Shown here piece by piece: positions 1 to 7,241 of a DNA stretch of 12,631 bases. The translations under genes and the position numbers were made by a program. Source of the DNA: an uncultured Clostridia bacterium (GTDB lineage: Bacteria; Bacillota; Clostridia; UBA1381); contig CALXSW010000116.1 of assembly GCA_944391255.1 (NCBI GenBank), forward strand, positions 1 through 12,631. Direction: 5' to 3'. Below the pieces are notes generated by a model that did not search any database, was not told the origin of the DNA, and was given only the letters and a program-made list of their open reading frames with translations. The first letter of the stretch is position 1; the number at the start of each line of letters is the position of its first letter.

Positions 1-32
1 AATCGATCACACGATTCGCGGCGGCTTTTTTT
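1..32 (-). terminator. probable terminator after nadE, cut by the window edge
   Basis: Downstream of the nadE stop, the minus-strand transcript reads seven A, then GCCGCCGCG (25-17), then AATCG-TGTGAT-CGATT (16-1), an inner hairpin with a 6-nt loop. If the sequence beyond the left edge continues CGCGGCGGC followed by U residues, this is a long A/U-flanked, GC-rich terminator that would also serve a gene coming from the left. Only the first half is visible, so the outer stem is inferred. Confidence 0.4.
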
Positions 33-41
33 CTATGCGCA

Positions 42-1988
42 TCATATATTATCCAATTCTCTAATCCATATTCCGTATGACGCGTCTGAAGGCATGCGCC
101 AGTCGCCTCTTGGCGATAAGCATACGCTTCCGACCTTGACACCGTCCGGCAGACAGCTGCGCTTAAACTGCTGCGTGAAGAAACGGCGATAGAAATTCTT
201 GAGCCACTTTAAGATAGTTGCGCCGTCAAAATCGTTCTCAAACGCGCGGCATGCGAGATAATATATTTTCCGTGGCGAGAAACCATATCGCAGCATATGA
301 TAAAGATAAAAATCATGGAGCGCGTACGGTCCAACAGTATCCTCTGTTTTCTGAGCTATATTTCCGTCTGCGTCAGGCGGGAGCAGCTCAGGACTTATAG
401 GCGTGTCAAGAATATCAGAAAGTATATCACGGCAGCCGGCAAAGACCTCGTTTTCCGCTACCGATTCTATCATCCACCTTACAAGCGTCTTAGGAATGCT
501 CGCGTTTACTCCATACATACTCATATGGTCTGCATTATACGTACACCAGCCGAGAGCAAGCTCCGACAGATCTCCAGTTCCTACTACAAAGCCGCCTATC
601 TTATTAGCGTAATTCATAAGTATCTTTGTTCTCTCTCTCGCCTGCGTATTCTCATATGTGATCGAATGGTCATTCTCGTCATGGCCTATATCTTTAAAAT
701 GCTGACGGCACGCGTCCGCTATAGATATTTCCTTATACTCTATGCCAAGAGCCTGCATAAGCTTTATGGAATTGTTATACGTCTTTCCCGTAGTTCCGAA
801 CCCGGGCATCGTAATGCCTACAACGTTTTCAAGCGGCTTTCCCATAGCCTTTACCGTTTCCACTGCTACAAGCAGAGCAAGAGTTGAATCAAGTCCGCCC
901 GACACGCCTATGACGAGTTTTCCGCCCGCGGCAGAGGCGCGTTTTTTCAGTCCCGCAACCTGCATTCTGAATATATCCATGCATCGGCTGAGTCTTTCTG
1001 TCTTTGACGATGGAACAAACGGGAGCTTGTTCACCTTTAGATATTCGCCGAAACAGTCATAATCCATATCGATATTTACAGTTCTGCACGTCATCATTCC
1101 CTTATAAAATGCGGCGCTGTCCTTAAAGCTCTTATATTTCAGTCTGTCCGCCTTTATCTTTTCAAGATCTATATCAGCTGTTATTTTATAATTCGTATCT
1201 ATGAGCTTTTCATTTTCAGCTATGACAGAGCCGTTCTCAGCTATTATGCTGTTTCCCGAAAAAATCAGATCAGTTGTAGACTCCGTTTCTCCGGCTGAAC
1301 AGTAGACATACGCGCACATATTCCGCGCCGACTGCTGGCTCACAAGCGAGCGTCTGTAGCTGCGCTTAGCAATAGTTTCATTGCTCGCCGAAAGATTAAA
1401 TATGATTTCCGCTCCGCGCATCGCCGAAATAGTGCTTGGCGGCAGCGGAGTCCAGAGATCCTCGCATATCTCTATACCAAACACGCATTTTCCGCCGACA
1501 TTAAAAATTATATCTGTACCCATCGGGATCATATATTCATCATCTATACATAATTCACGGCTTGATATCTCATTCAGCATAAGCTCAGACGCTGACGAGA
1601 ACCATCTCTTTTCATAAAACTCATTATAGTTAGGCAGAAACGTTTTCGGCACAATGCCGTGTATCTTTCCGTTTTCTATAACAAGCGCGCAGTTATAGAG
1701 CTGACCGTTTGCCTTTATCGGCGCGCCTATAAGATATATACCTTCCCTGTCCGCCGTGTGCTTTAAGATCCTTCCAATATTTCTAAGCACAGCGTTATAC
1801 AGCTCCGACTGGAAAAACAGATCGGCGCATGTAAAGCCCGTTATTGAAAGCTCAGGAAATACAACAATATTGCTCCTGTCATTTTCTGATATATCGTCTA
1901 TATATTCAAGAATACGATCAGTGTTGAAATCAGCATTTCCGACCATTATATCCGGCACAACAGCCGTTGTTCTTATAAAATCAAACAT
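42..1988 (-). CDS. nadE: glutamine-dependent NAD(+) synthetase NadE
   Basis: Cytoplasmic enzyme making NAD from nicotinate adenine dinucleotide, ATP and glutamine, the last step of NAD synthesis and salvage. The 648-aa protein has the two-domain glutamine-dependent form. An N-terminal nitrilase-type glutaminase domain (about 1-290) carries the Glu-Lys-Cys triad: E46 in FPELS, K115 in PKTFLPN, C175 in GIEICEDLW. A C-terminal synthetase domain (about 340-648) has the ATP-pyrophosphatase loop SGGLDS at 363-368 and GTGDLSELALGW near 470-481. The length matches the family (about 640-680 aa). The start at 1988 is preferred because AGGAG (2000-1996) lies 7 nt before it. An ATG at 1994 overlaps the pncA stop as ATGA but sits only one base from that site. 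Only two bases separate the pncA stop from the chosen start, so translation is very likely coupled. Function is near certain. Confidence 0.97.
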   Translation of the reverse strand: MFDFIRTTAVVPDIMVGNADFNTDRILEYIDDISENDRSNIVVFPELSITGFTCADLFFQSELYNAVLRNIGRILKHTADREGIYLIGAPIKANGQLYNCALVIENGKIHGIVPKTFLPNYNEFYEKRWFSSASELMLNEISSRELCIDDEYMIPMGTDIIFNVGGKCVFGIEICEDLWTPLPPSTISAMRGAEIIFNLSASNETIAKRSYRRSLVSQQSARNMCAYVYCSAGETESTTDLIFSGNSIIAENGSVIAENEKLIDTNYKITADIDLEKIKADRLKYKSFKDSAAFYKGMMTCRTVNIDMDYDCFGEYLKVNKLPFVPSSKTERLSRCMDIFRMQVAGLKKRASAAGGKLVIGVSGGLDSTLALLVAVETVKAMGKPLENVVGITMPGFGTTGKTYNNSIKLMQALGIEYKEISIADACRQHFKDIGHDENDHSITYENTQARERTKILMNYANKIGGFVVGTGDLSELALGWCTYNADHMSMYGVNASIPKTLVRWMIESVAENEVFAGCRDILSDILDTPISPELLPPDADGNIAQKTEDTVGPYALHDFYLYHMLRYGFSPRKIYYLACRAFENDFDGATILKWLKNFYRRFFTQQFKRSCLPDGVKVGSVCLSPRGDWRMPSDASYGIWIRELDNI

Positions 1989-1990
1989 AT

Positions 1991-2494
1991 TCATTCTCCT
2001 ATAACATTTATCTGACACATCTTCATCGTTTCAAGCGCCGCCTTATGCGTTGCAGGCGTCACTCCCGCACAGCATGACGCGTCCGCCGTTATCTCCGCGT
2101 CAGGAAAGAGCGCGCGCAGTATCAGAGCATTCGACACAACGCATATATCTGTGCAAAGACCTATTATCTCTATATCTGAAAACTCATATTTCCCCCAGCC
2201 TGTCCAGCCGAATGACGGCTTATCTATTATCTCATCATTTTCAGAGCAAAGCCCGTCCGCTATCTGCCAGCCATATGTGTCCTTAACACAGTGGACCACA
2301 GGCAGCTTTTTGCCCTCGCTCGTTTCGAGATAATTCTCACCGTGCGTGTCACGCGTAAATATTATTTTATCTCCGCTCTGCCTGTATTGCTCGATCTTAT
2401 CCTTTACTCTGCCCACTATAGCCTGCGCCTCACTTGTGCCAAGCGAGCCGTCTATAAAATCATTCTGCATATCTATAACTATCAATGCTTTCAT
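1991..2494 (-). CDS. pncA: isochorismatase-family cysteine hydrolase, probable nicotinamidase
   Basis: Likely deamidates nicotinamide to nicotinate, feeding the Preiss-Handler route that ends with the adjacent NadE. The 167-aa protein fits the compact isochorismatase-like fold. It shows the Asp-Lys-Cys catalytic set: D8 in VIDMQNDF, K92 in IIDKPSFGW and C118 in GLCTDICVVSNAL. D49, H51 (TRDTHGE) and H68 (PVVHC) match the metal ligands of nicotinamidases and are absent from many other family members, which favours nicotinamidase over a generic isochorismatase. The ATG at 2494 is chosen because GGGAG lies 10 nt upstream; a GTG at 2503 sits one base from that site. No strong promoter is visible between the start and the tRNA terminator upstream. 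The gene may be read from a weak local promoter (TTGTTT at 2543-2538 is the best -35 candidate) or by read-through from the tRNA unit. The substrate is inferred from metal ligands and from pairing with nadE. Confidence 0.85.
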   Translation of the reverse strand: MKALIVIDMQNDFIDGSLGTSEAQAIVGRVKDKIEQYRQSGDKIIFTRDTHGENYLETSEGKKLPVVHCVKDTYGWQIADGLCSENDEIIDKPSFGWTGWGKYEFSDIEIIGLCTDICVVSNALILRALFPDAEITADASCCAGVTPATHKAALETMKMCQINVIGE

Positions 2495-2548
2495 ACGTTT
2501 CACGCTCCCTTTCCGGAATACTCATATATTCAGATAAAAAACAAGAGC

Positions 2549-2585
2549 AAAAAAAGCTCCGGCATTCCGGTCACAGCTTTTTTGC
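2549..2585 (-). terminator. Rho-independent terminator of tRNA-Ser
   Basis: On the minus strand, starting 11 bases after the encoded CCA, GCAAAAAAGCT pairs with AGCTTTTTTTGC (arms 2585-2575 and 2558-2547). An inner CCGG-AATG-CCGG hairpin lies inside. The descending arm ends in seven T. Its position directly after the tRNA and before pncA separates the two units. Confidence 0.8.
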
Positions 2586-2595
2586 CCTTTACCCT

Positions 2596-2686
2596 TGGAG
2601 GAGAGGATGGGATTCGAACCCACGGATGGCTATTAACCATCACAGCATTTCCAATGCTGCGTCTTAAACCACTCGGCCACCTCTCC
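2596..2686 (-). tRNA. tRNA-Ser, anticodon GGA, CCA encoded
   Basis: Reading the minus strand from 2686, the acceptor arms GGAGAGG / CCTCTCC are perfect. The anticodon stem is CAGCA / TGCTG with loop TTGGAAA, giving anticodon GGA (2652-2650), which reads UCC and UCU serine codons. A long class II variable arm (GATGG-loop-CCATC) and a T arm GTGGG-TTCGAAT-CCCAT follow. CCA is genomically encoded at 2598-2596. Two oddities: the D stem GCC / GAC has a C11-A24 mismatch where C-G is usual, and the discriminator base is U rather than the G73 known from E. coli tRNA-Ser. The strong promoter and terminator argue for a live gene. Confidence 0.96.
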
Positions 2687-2697
2687 GAACAATGTTC

Positions 2698-2726
2698 AGT
2701 ATACCACAAAATCCCCTTTTTGTCAA
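2698..2726 (-). promoter_or_regulatory. sigma-A promoter of tRNA-Ser
   Basis: TTGACA (2726-2721), a 17-bp spacer and TATACT (2703-2698) match the housekeeping consensus at 11 of 12 positions. Only 11 bases separate the -10 box from the mature tRNA 5' end, so the 5' leader must be very short, about 4-5 nt. Those 11 bases (2687-2697) form the palindrome GAACAATGTTC. Confidence 0.93.
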
Positions 2727-2804
2727 CGGTTTGACTGAAATTTCTTTATTTCACAATACCATATATTGTGTATATTACGCGTCTGTTTTTAACTGGAAAT
2801 AAAG

Positions 2805-2843
2805 AAAAACACGGTACTGAATATTATCGGTACCGCGTTTTTT
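2805..2843 (-). terminator. Rho-independent terminator of aconitase gene
   Basis: Ten bases beyond the aconitase stop, the minus strand reads AAAAAACGCGGTAC, a 12-nt loop, then GTACCGTGTTTTT. The one non-Watson-Crick position becomes a G-U pair only in the minus-strand RNA, which supports this orientation. Confidence 0.85.
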
Positions 2844-2852
2844 ATTATGAAA

Positions 2853-4784
2853 TTAAGAATTATTTTTTGTGTAGTTAAGAAGACCGCCTGCGTAAAGCAT
2901 TTCCTTCTGTCTGTCTGAGAAGTTTACGCTGCACTCGAAATCAAATCCCTTTGTAACGTTTGTTACCTTTATAGTATTTCCGTTTGCGATCTGCTCAGCG
3001 ATATTTTCTATCTTAAGCTCATCGTCCTGCGCTATCTTATCATAATCAGCCTCGTTTGCAAATGTCATAGGAACTATGCCTGCGTTTATGAGGTTTGCCA
3101 TATGGATTCTCGCGAATGACTTTGTTATAACAGCCTTAACGCCGAGGTAAAGCGGCGCAAGAGCGGCATGCTCTCTTGATGAGCCCTGTCCGTAGTTAGC
3201 TCCGCCTATTATGATGCTCTTGCCCATTTCCAAAGCTCTGTCATGGAACTTTTCATCACATACAGCGAAACAATACTTTGAGATCTCCGGAATATTTGAA
3301 CGGAGCGGAAGTATCTTAGCGCCTGCCGGCATGATGTGGTCAGTCGTTATATTATCGCCTACCTTCAAAGATACCTTTGCGTCTATATCCTTAGGCATAG
3401 GCTCTGATGTCGGGAACGGCTTGATGTTAGGTCCGCGCAGAACCTCAACGCTGTCCATATCCTCTGCGGCAACAGGAGGAACTATCATATTATCATTTAC
3501 AAGGAACTTTTCAGGCAGCTTAAATTCAGGCATTTCGCCGAGTGTTCTCGGATCAGTAAGAACGCCTGTGAGAGCTGACGCTGCAGCGAGTTCAGGTGAA
3601 ACGAGATAGATCTGACCGTCCTTTGTGCCTGAACGTCCTTCAAAGTTTCTGTTGAATGTTCTCAAAGATATACCGTTTGAATTAGGCGACTGTCCCATTC
3701 CGATACATGGACCGCACGCGCTTTCCAATACTCTCGCGCCTGCCGCAAGCATATCTGCAAGAGCGCCGTTTTCAGCGAGCATTGTGAGCACCTGCTTTGA
3801 GCCAGGAGCTATAGAAAGCTGAACGTCAGGATGAACAGTCTTGCCCTTTAAGATATATGCCACCTTCATCATATCAAGCATAGATGAATTTGTGCATGAA
3901 CCGATACATACCTGATCTATCTTCATAGGACCGATCTCTTCAACTGTCTTTATATTATCCGGTGAATGAGGACAAGCAGCCATAGGAACGAGTGATGAAA
4001 GGTCTATTTCAACGATCTCATCATATACAGCGTCATCATCAGCCTTAAGCTCTGTCCATACCTCTTCTCTGCCCTGAGCCTTAAGGAATTCAAGAGTGAT
4101 TTCATCTGACGGGAATATAGACGTTGTAGCGCCAAGCTCAGCGCCCATGTTTGTAATAGTCGCTCTTTCCGGAACAGAAAGTGTCTTTACGCCTTCGCCG
4201 CAGTATTCTATTACCTTTCCTACTCCGCCCTTTACTGTAAGTCTTCTCAATACCTCAAGGATAACGTCCTTAGCCGCAACCCATGGCTGAAGCTTTCCTG
4301 TAAGCTCTACCTTTACTACCTTAGGACATGTTATATAGTATGTACCGCCGCCCATAGCAACAGCAACATCCATGCCGCCGGCGCCGATTGCGATCATACC
4401 AATACCGCCGCCTGTAGGTGTATGCGAATCCGAGCCGATAAGAGTCTTGCCCGGCACGCCGAATCTCTCAAGATGGACCTGATGACAAATACCGTTACCA
4501 GGACGTGAGAAATATATTCCGTGCTTTTTAGCCACAGAACCGATAAATCTATGGTCGTCCATATTCATAAAACCGTTCTGCAAAGTATTGTGGTCAATAT
4601 ATGCAACCGATTTCTCTGTCTTTACACGCGGAACACCCATTGCCTCAAACTCAAGGTATGCCATTGTTCCTGTCGCATCCTGCGTAAGTGTCTGGTCTAT
4701 TCTGATACCTATTTCAGTACCCTTGACCATTTCGCCCTCAACAAGATGAGCCGACAAAATTTTTTCAGTCAATGTTAAACCCAT
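2853..4784 (-). CDS. acn: aconitate hydratase (Aquifex/clostridial type)
   Basis: [4Fe-4S] enzyme isomerising citrate to isocitrate through cis-aconitate in the cytoplasm. In anaerobes it is normally used to make 2-oxoglutarate for glutamate. The 643-aa protein is much shorter than the roughly 900-aa AcnA/IRP type and fits the single-chain short aconitase family. Cluster ligands are C297 (GSCTNSS), C357 and C360 (ESACGPCIGMG). The HTPTGGGIGMIAIGAGG stretch near 121-137 and the C-terminal swivel domain with GDNITTDHI (476-484) and GANYGQGSSREHA (528-540) are present. The start at 4784 is chosen because AGGAGG lies 8 nt upstream; a longer frame would begin with TTG at 4802. It stands alone between its own promoter and terminator, with no citrate synthase or isocitrate dehydrogenase nearby. 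A LeuC-LeuD type isopropylmalate isomerase is less likely: those are two shorter subunits, and leu genes are absent here. Confidence 0.93.
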   Translation of the reverse strand: MGLTLTEKILSAHLVEGEMVKGTEIGIRIDQTLTQDATGTMAYLEFEAMGVPRVKTEKSVAYIDHNTLQNGFMNMDDHRFIGSVAKKHGIYFSRPGNGICHQVHLERFGVPGKTLIGSDSHTPTGGGIGMIAIGAGGMDVAVAMGGGTYYITCPKVVKVELTGKLQPWVAAKDVILEVLRRLTVKGGVGKVIEYCGEGVKTLSVPERATITNMGAELGATTSIFPSDEITLEFLKAQGREEVWTELKADDDAVYDEIVEIDLSSLVPMAACPHSPDNIKTVEEIGPMKIDQVCIGSCTNSSMLDMMKVAYILKGKTVHPDVQLSIAPGSKQVLTMLAENGALADMLAAGARVLESACGPCIGMGQSPNSNGISLRTFNRNFEGRSGTKDGQIYLVSPELAAASALTGVLTDPRTLGEMPEFKLPEKFLVNDNMIVPPVAAEDMDSVEVLRGPNIKPFPTSEPMPKDIDAKVSLKVGDNITTDHIMPAGAKILPLRSNIPEISKYCFAVCDEKFHDRALEMGKSIIIGGANYGQGSSREHAALAPLYLGVKAVITKSFARIHMANLINAGIVPMTFANEADYDKIAQDDELKIENIAEQIANGNTIKVTNVTKGFDFECSVNFSDRQKEMLYAGGLLNYTKNNS

Positions 4785-4839
4785 TTTTGTTTCCTCCTTC
4801 AATTTCGTTTACAGCTCCTAAGAGCACTAAATCAATATC

Positions 4840-4868
4840 ATTTTACCGCTTTTGTGCAGTTTTGTCAA
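4840..4868 (-). promoter_or_regulatory. sigma-A promoter of aconitase gene
   Basis: TTGACA (4868-4863), a 17-bp spacer and TAAAAT (4845-4840) sit about 55 bases before the aconitase start. Transcription should begin near 4833, giving a leader of about 50 nt. I see no riboswitch or clear operator in that leader. Confidence 0.88.
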
Positions 4869-4949
4869 GCAAAATAGCGCAATTACTTTCACCGATCATA
4901 ATTTCATTGCATATTATACAAATGAATTATTAATAAGGGAGTGATTTTT

Positions 4950-5156
4950 ATGATTTTTCTGACTTATATTTTAATCGTTTTGTATACACTGTACGGAGCG
5001 GCAAAGCTCGGCGTGATCATATATAACGATATCAGAACAAGAAAGATCAAGGTCATCTACTGCCCCATAAACGACCAAAAAGAAAACGGGGAATGCCTGT
5101 ACAACATTCTCCGTTTCAGATATCCGCATGCTGACATACGCCGCGCGCGGTCATAA
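4950..5156 (+). CDS. small single-span membrane protein, unknown function
   Basis: I do not recognise this 68-aa protein. Residues 1-25 are hydrophobic (MIFLTYILIVLYTLYGAAKL...) and look like one transmembrane helix. A basic stretch follows (NDIRTRKIK), then a roughly 40-residue polar tail with KVIYCPINDQKENGE and ILRFRYPHADI, presumably cytoplasmic by the positive-inside rule. GGGAG (4937-4941) lies 8 nt before the ATG at 4950. A GTG at 4941 in the same frame overlaps that site and is not preferred. It is divergent from the aconitase gene and ends 3 bp from the convergent glycosidase stop, with no terminator seen between them. No strong promoter is visible; TATTAT at 4912-4917 is the best -10 candidate. 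The ribosome site, the membrane helix and the absence of any gene opposite support a real gene, but its size leaves doubt. Confidence 0.5.
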   Translation: MIFLTYILIVLYTLYGAAKLGVIIYNDIRTRKIKVIYCPINDQKENGECLYNILRFRYPHADIRRARS

Positions 5157-5159
5157 TTA

Positions 5160-6548
5160 TTACTTGTACTCTCTAAGATAAGCTTTTGTGTTCTCGACCA
5201 TTTCATCAAAAAGCTTTCTCGCGTCGTTCCATCCGATCGTTGAAACGAGAGGATCGTTTATGAACGCGTTAAATGCCTTGTCAAGGCTTCTTTCGGCAGT
5301 GGCTTCGACGATCATTTCCTGCTCGCCGCACACGCGGCTGACAAGCGGATATATCTCTTCCGGAACAGCGCCCGAAAATACAGGCGTTACAGAATCGGCG
5401 CTAAAACGCGCGTTTGTTTCAACGACCGCGCCTATAGGCAGATTAGGTATCTGTCCATAGTTAGGTATATTTACATTTGTCACAAAATCGTCGAGGCCGA
5501 GCAGAGCCCTCATCTGCTTAACGCCCTCCTCGCCTGTTTCTCTGAGCTCAAATTCTTCCTCGCCTAAATACAGTCTTTCGCTGCGCTCAAGTCTTTTCTT
5601 AAGATCTTCCTTTCTCCATGCTACAGTCGTAAGTCCGAACTTCCATTCCTTTACCGTTTCACGATCCTTTAAGAACCAGTTCCCCGGGCAGAATTCAGCG
5701 AGATGTCTATCGCCGGCAGCCGCTATCTGACCATATTTCAGGAACAAGTTTATTTTTATTTTTTCCGCCGATGTAAACGAATTGTTCATCCAGTTATTAT
5801 CAGCCTGCTCCTCACAGCCGTCTTTATATTTTTCACAATATTTTTTATATACCGGCATCAGGTCATATCCCTTGTAGTTCGCCTTTGTTATCCATGTAAA
5901 ATGATTTACGCCTACAACATTTATCTTTATTTCTTTATGATGCGGTTTTTCAATGCCCAAAATATCCTCAACTGCGTTTGCAAGCACCTTCTGCGTTCCG
6001 AACACCTCATGGCAGCAGCCGAACGCCTTTATCTTTGGGAACACTCTGTAAAGGGTGCGCGTGCATACCGACATAGGATTTGTGTAATTTATTACCCATG
6101 CGTCAGGACAGTTTCTCTTTATCGCCTCCGCTATGACCTCATACATCGGAACGGTTCTCATAGCGCGAAGTATTCCGCCCGGTCCTGTCGTATCTCCGAC
6201 TGACTGGTATATGCCATACTTTTCAGGCGTATGTACATCGCTTTCCATCTCGTCAAACGTTCCCGGAAGTATTGATATCACAACAAAATCAGCTCCGGCC
6301 AGAGCCTCGTCTATAGACTCCGACGCCTTGTACTTCCAAGGCGATACGCAGCCGTCCACATCCTTTACCCTGTTTCCTATGACCTCGTTATGTCTTGCCG
6401 CCTCGTTGTCTATATCATACAGATACACCGTTCCGCACAGATCGTCCGTTTTAGCAAGATCCGACATGAGTCCCCATGCCCATCCGCGCGATCCGCCGCC
6501 GATATAGGCGATTTTCAAGTCCTCTACTCCCTTTTCAGTATACTTCAT
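5160..6548 (-). CDS. GH4 glycosidase, probable alpha-galacturonidase (LplD-like)
   Basis: Family 4 glycoside hydrolases use NAD+ and a divalent metal to cleave glycosides by an oxidation-elimination route. The 462-aa protein starts with a Rossmann NAD site (KIAYIGGGSRGW, 12-23) and has VISILPG (90-96), GPGGILRAMRTVP (122-134), NYTNP (154-158), GVNHFTW (213-219, metal-binding His216) and GDRH (279-282). The subfamily motif at 179-182 is CHEV. This marks GH4 alpha-galacturonidases; MelA-type galactosidases have CHS and phospho-glucosidases have CN(I/V)P. It lacks a signal peptide, so it would act on imported uronide oligomers in the cytoplasm. AGGGGAG lies 8 nt before the start. Only 30 bp separate it from trmB upstream, so it probably shares that transcript. 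No sugar transporter or pectin genes are near. Family is secure, substrate inferred; alpha-glucosidase/galactosidase is the alternative. Confidence 0.92.
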   Translation of the reverse strand: MKYTEKGVEDLKIAYIGGGSRGWAWGLMSDLAKTDDLCGTVYLYDIDNEAARHNEVIGNRVKDVDGCVSPWKYKASESIDEALAGADFVVISILPGTFDEMESDVHTPEKYGIYQSVGDTTGPGGILRAMRTVPMYEVIAEAIKRNCPDAWVINYTNPMSVCTRTLYRVFPKIKAFGCCHEVFGTQKVLANAVEDILGIEKPHHKEIKINVVGVNHFTWITKANYKGYDLMPVYKKYCEKYKDGCEEQADNNWMNNSFTSAEKIKINLFLKYGQIAAAGDRHLAEFCPGNWFLKDRETVKEWKFGLTTVAWRKEDLKKRLERSERLYLGEEEFELRETGEEGVKQMRALLGLDDFVTNVNIPNYGQIPNLPIGAVVETNARFSADSVTPVFSGAVPEEIYPLVSRVCGEQEMIVEATAERSLDKAFNAFINDPLVSTIGWNDARKLFDEMVENTKAYLREYK

Positions 6549-6578
6549 TTTTAATTCTCCCCTTTACATATTCCCTTA

Positions 6579-7241
6579 TTATTCGTTTCTGTTATCTTCC
6601 CAGCCGAGATACACAGCCTCAAGCCTGTATATAGGCTGACCGAGATCTATGAACCTCTGCTCATACTCTGTTACAACATTTCCCTCAAAGCCGGAATTAT
6701 GAAGATCGAGGGTAATATTTTCAAGCTTGAAATTTTCCTCCGCAAATGAATTTAGAGAAAACTCAAACAGCGGCTTGTTATCAGTCTTGAACCATATATA
6801 GTCACCATTGTTAAGTATTTTCTTATATCTGTCAAGGAAATTTTTATGAGTAAGTCTGCGCTTTGCCTGCTTATTCTTCTTCCACGGATCGGAAAAATTA
6901 AGATAGATCCGGCTTATTTCTCCCTTTTCAAAAAGCTCGTCTATATTCTCAGCGTTCATATCCATAAACCTGACATTTGTAAGCTCCGCCGCCTTGACCT
7001 TTTCCATCGCCATTACAATGACGTCCTCTACCTTTTCTACCGCGATAAAGTTCACATCGGGATACATCTCCGCCATGCCCTTTACAAAGCTGCCCTTGCC
7101 GCATCCTATCTCTATATGGATAGGATTATCGTTTCCGAAAACCTCTTTCCAGCTGCCCTTGTGAGCCTCCGGATCGGTTATCCTTATATCAGAACATCTT
7201 TCCATTCTCGCCGCGCAATTTTTCTTTTTTCTCACTCTCAT
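6579..7241 (-). CDS. trmB: tRNA (guanine-N7-)-methyltransferase TrmB
   Basis: Transfers a methyl group from S-adenosylmethionine to N7 of G46 in the variable loop of many tRNAs. The 220-aa protein has the family's marks in order: basic N-terminus (MRVRKKKN), SAM-binding motif I HIEIGCGKGSF (42-52), E69 in AVEK, the catalytic-site segment LNFSDPWKKNKQAKRRL (114-130) and the C-terminal signature TEYEQRF (191-197). Length is typical. The start codon overlaps the coaBC stop as ATGA (7241-7238), so translation is coupled. Its own AGGAG (7257-7253) is 11 nt away, rather long, which fits dependence on coupling. The glycosidase gene follows 30 bp later. Confidence 0.97.
   Translation of the reverse strand: MRVRKKKNCAARMERCSDIRITDPEAHKGSWKEVFGNDNPIHIEIGCGKGSFVKGMAEMYPDVNFIAVEKVEDVIVMAMEKVKAAELTNVRFMDMNAENIDELFEKGEISRIYLNFSDPWKKNKQAKRRLTHKNFLDRYKKILNNGDYIWFKTDNKPLFEFSLNSFAEENFKLENITLDLHNSGFEGNVVTEYEQRFIDLGQPIYRLEAVYLGWEDNRNE

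Noticed and set aside
297..887. Open frame of 196 codons on the plus strand opposite nadE
   Set aside because: Composition rich in Arg, Tyr and Ser is that of an antisense shadow; nadE is intact on the other strand.
2687..2697. LexA/DinR box at the tRNA-Ser promoter
   Set aside because: The half-sites GAAC and GTTC are separated by three bases, while the Firmicute SOS box needs four; kept only as an unexplained palindrome.
4937..4952. Shared leader GGAGTGATTTTTATG-like sequence at the small protein and coaBC starts (8450-8435)
   Set aside because: The match covers just a ribosome site, a short T-rich spacer and the ATG; this is plausible by chance and the surrounding sequence differs.
5141..5150. 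CCGCGCGCGG palindrome near the convergent ends of the small protein and glycosidase genes
   Set aside because: It is inside the last codons of the small gene and has no following T run, so it is not a convincing terminator for either gene.
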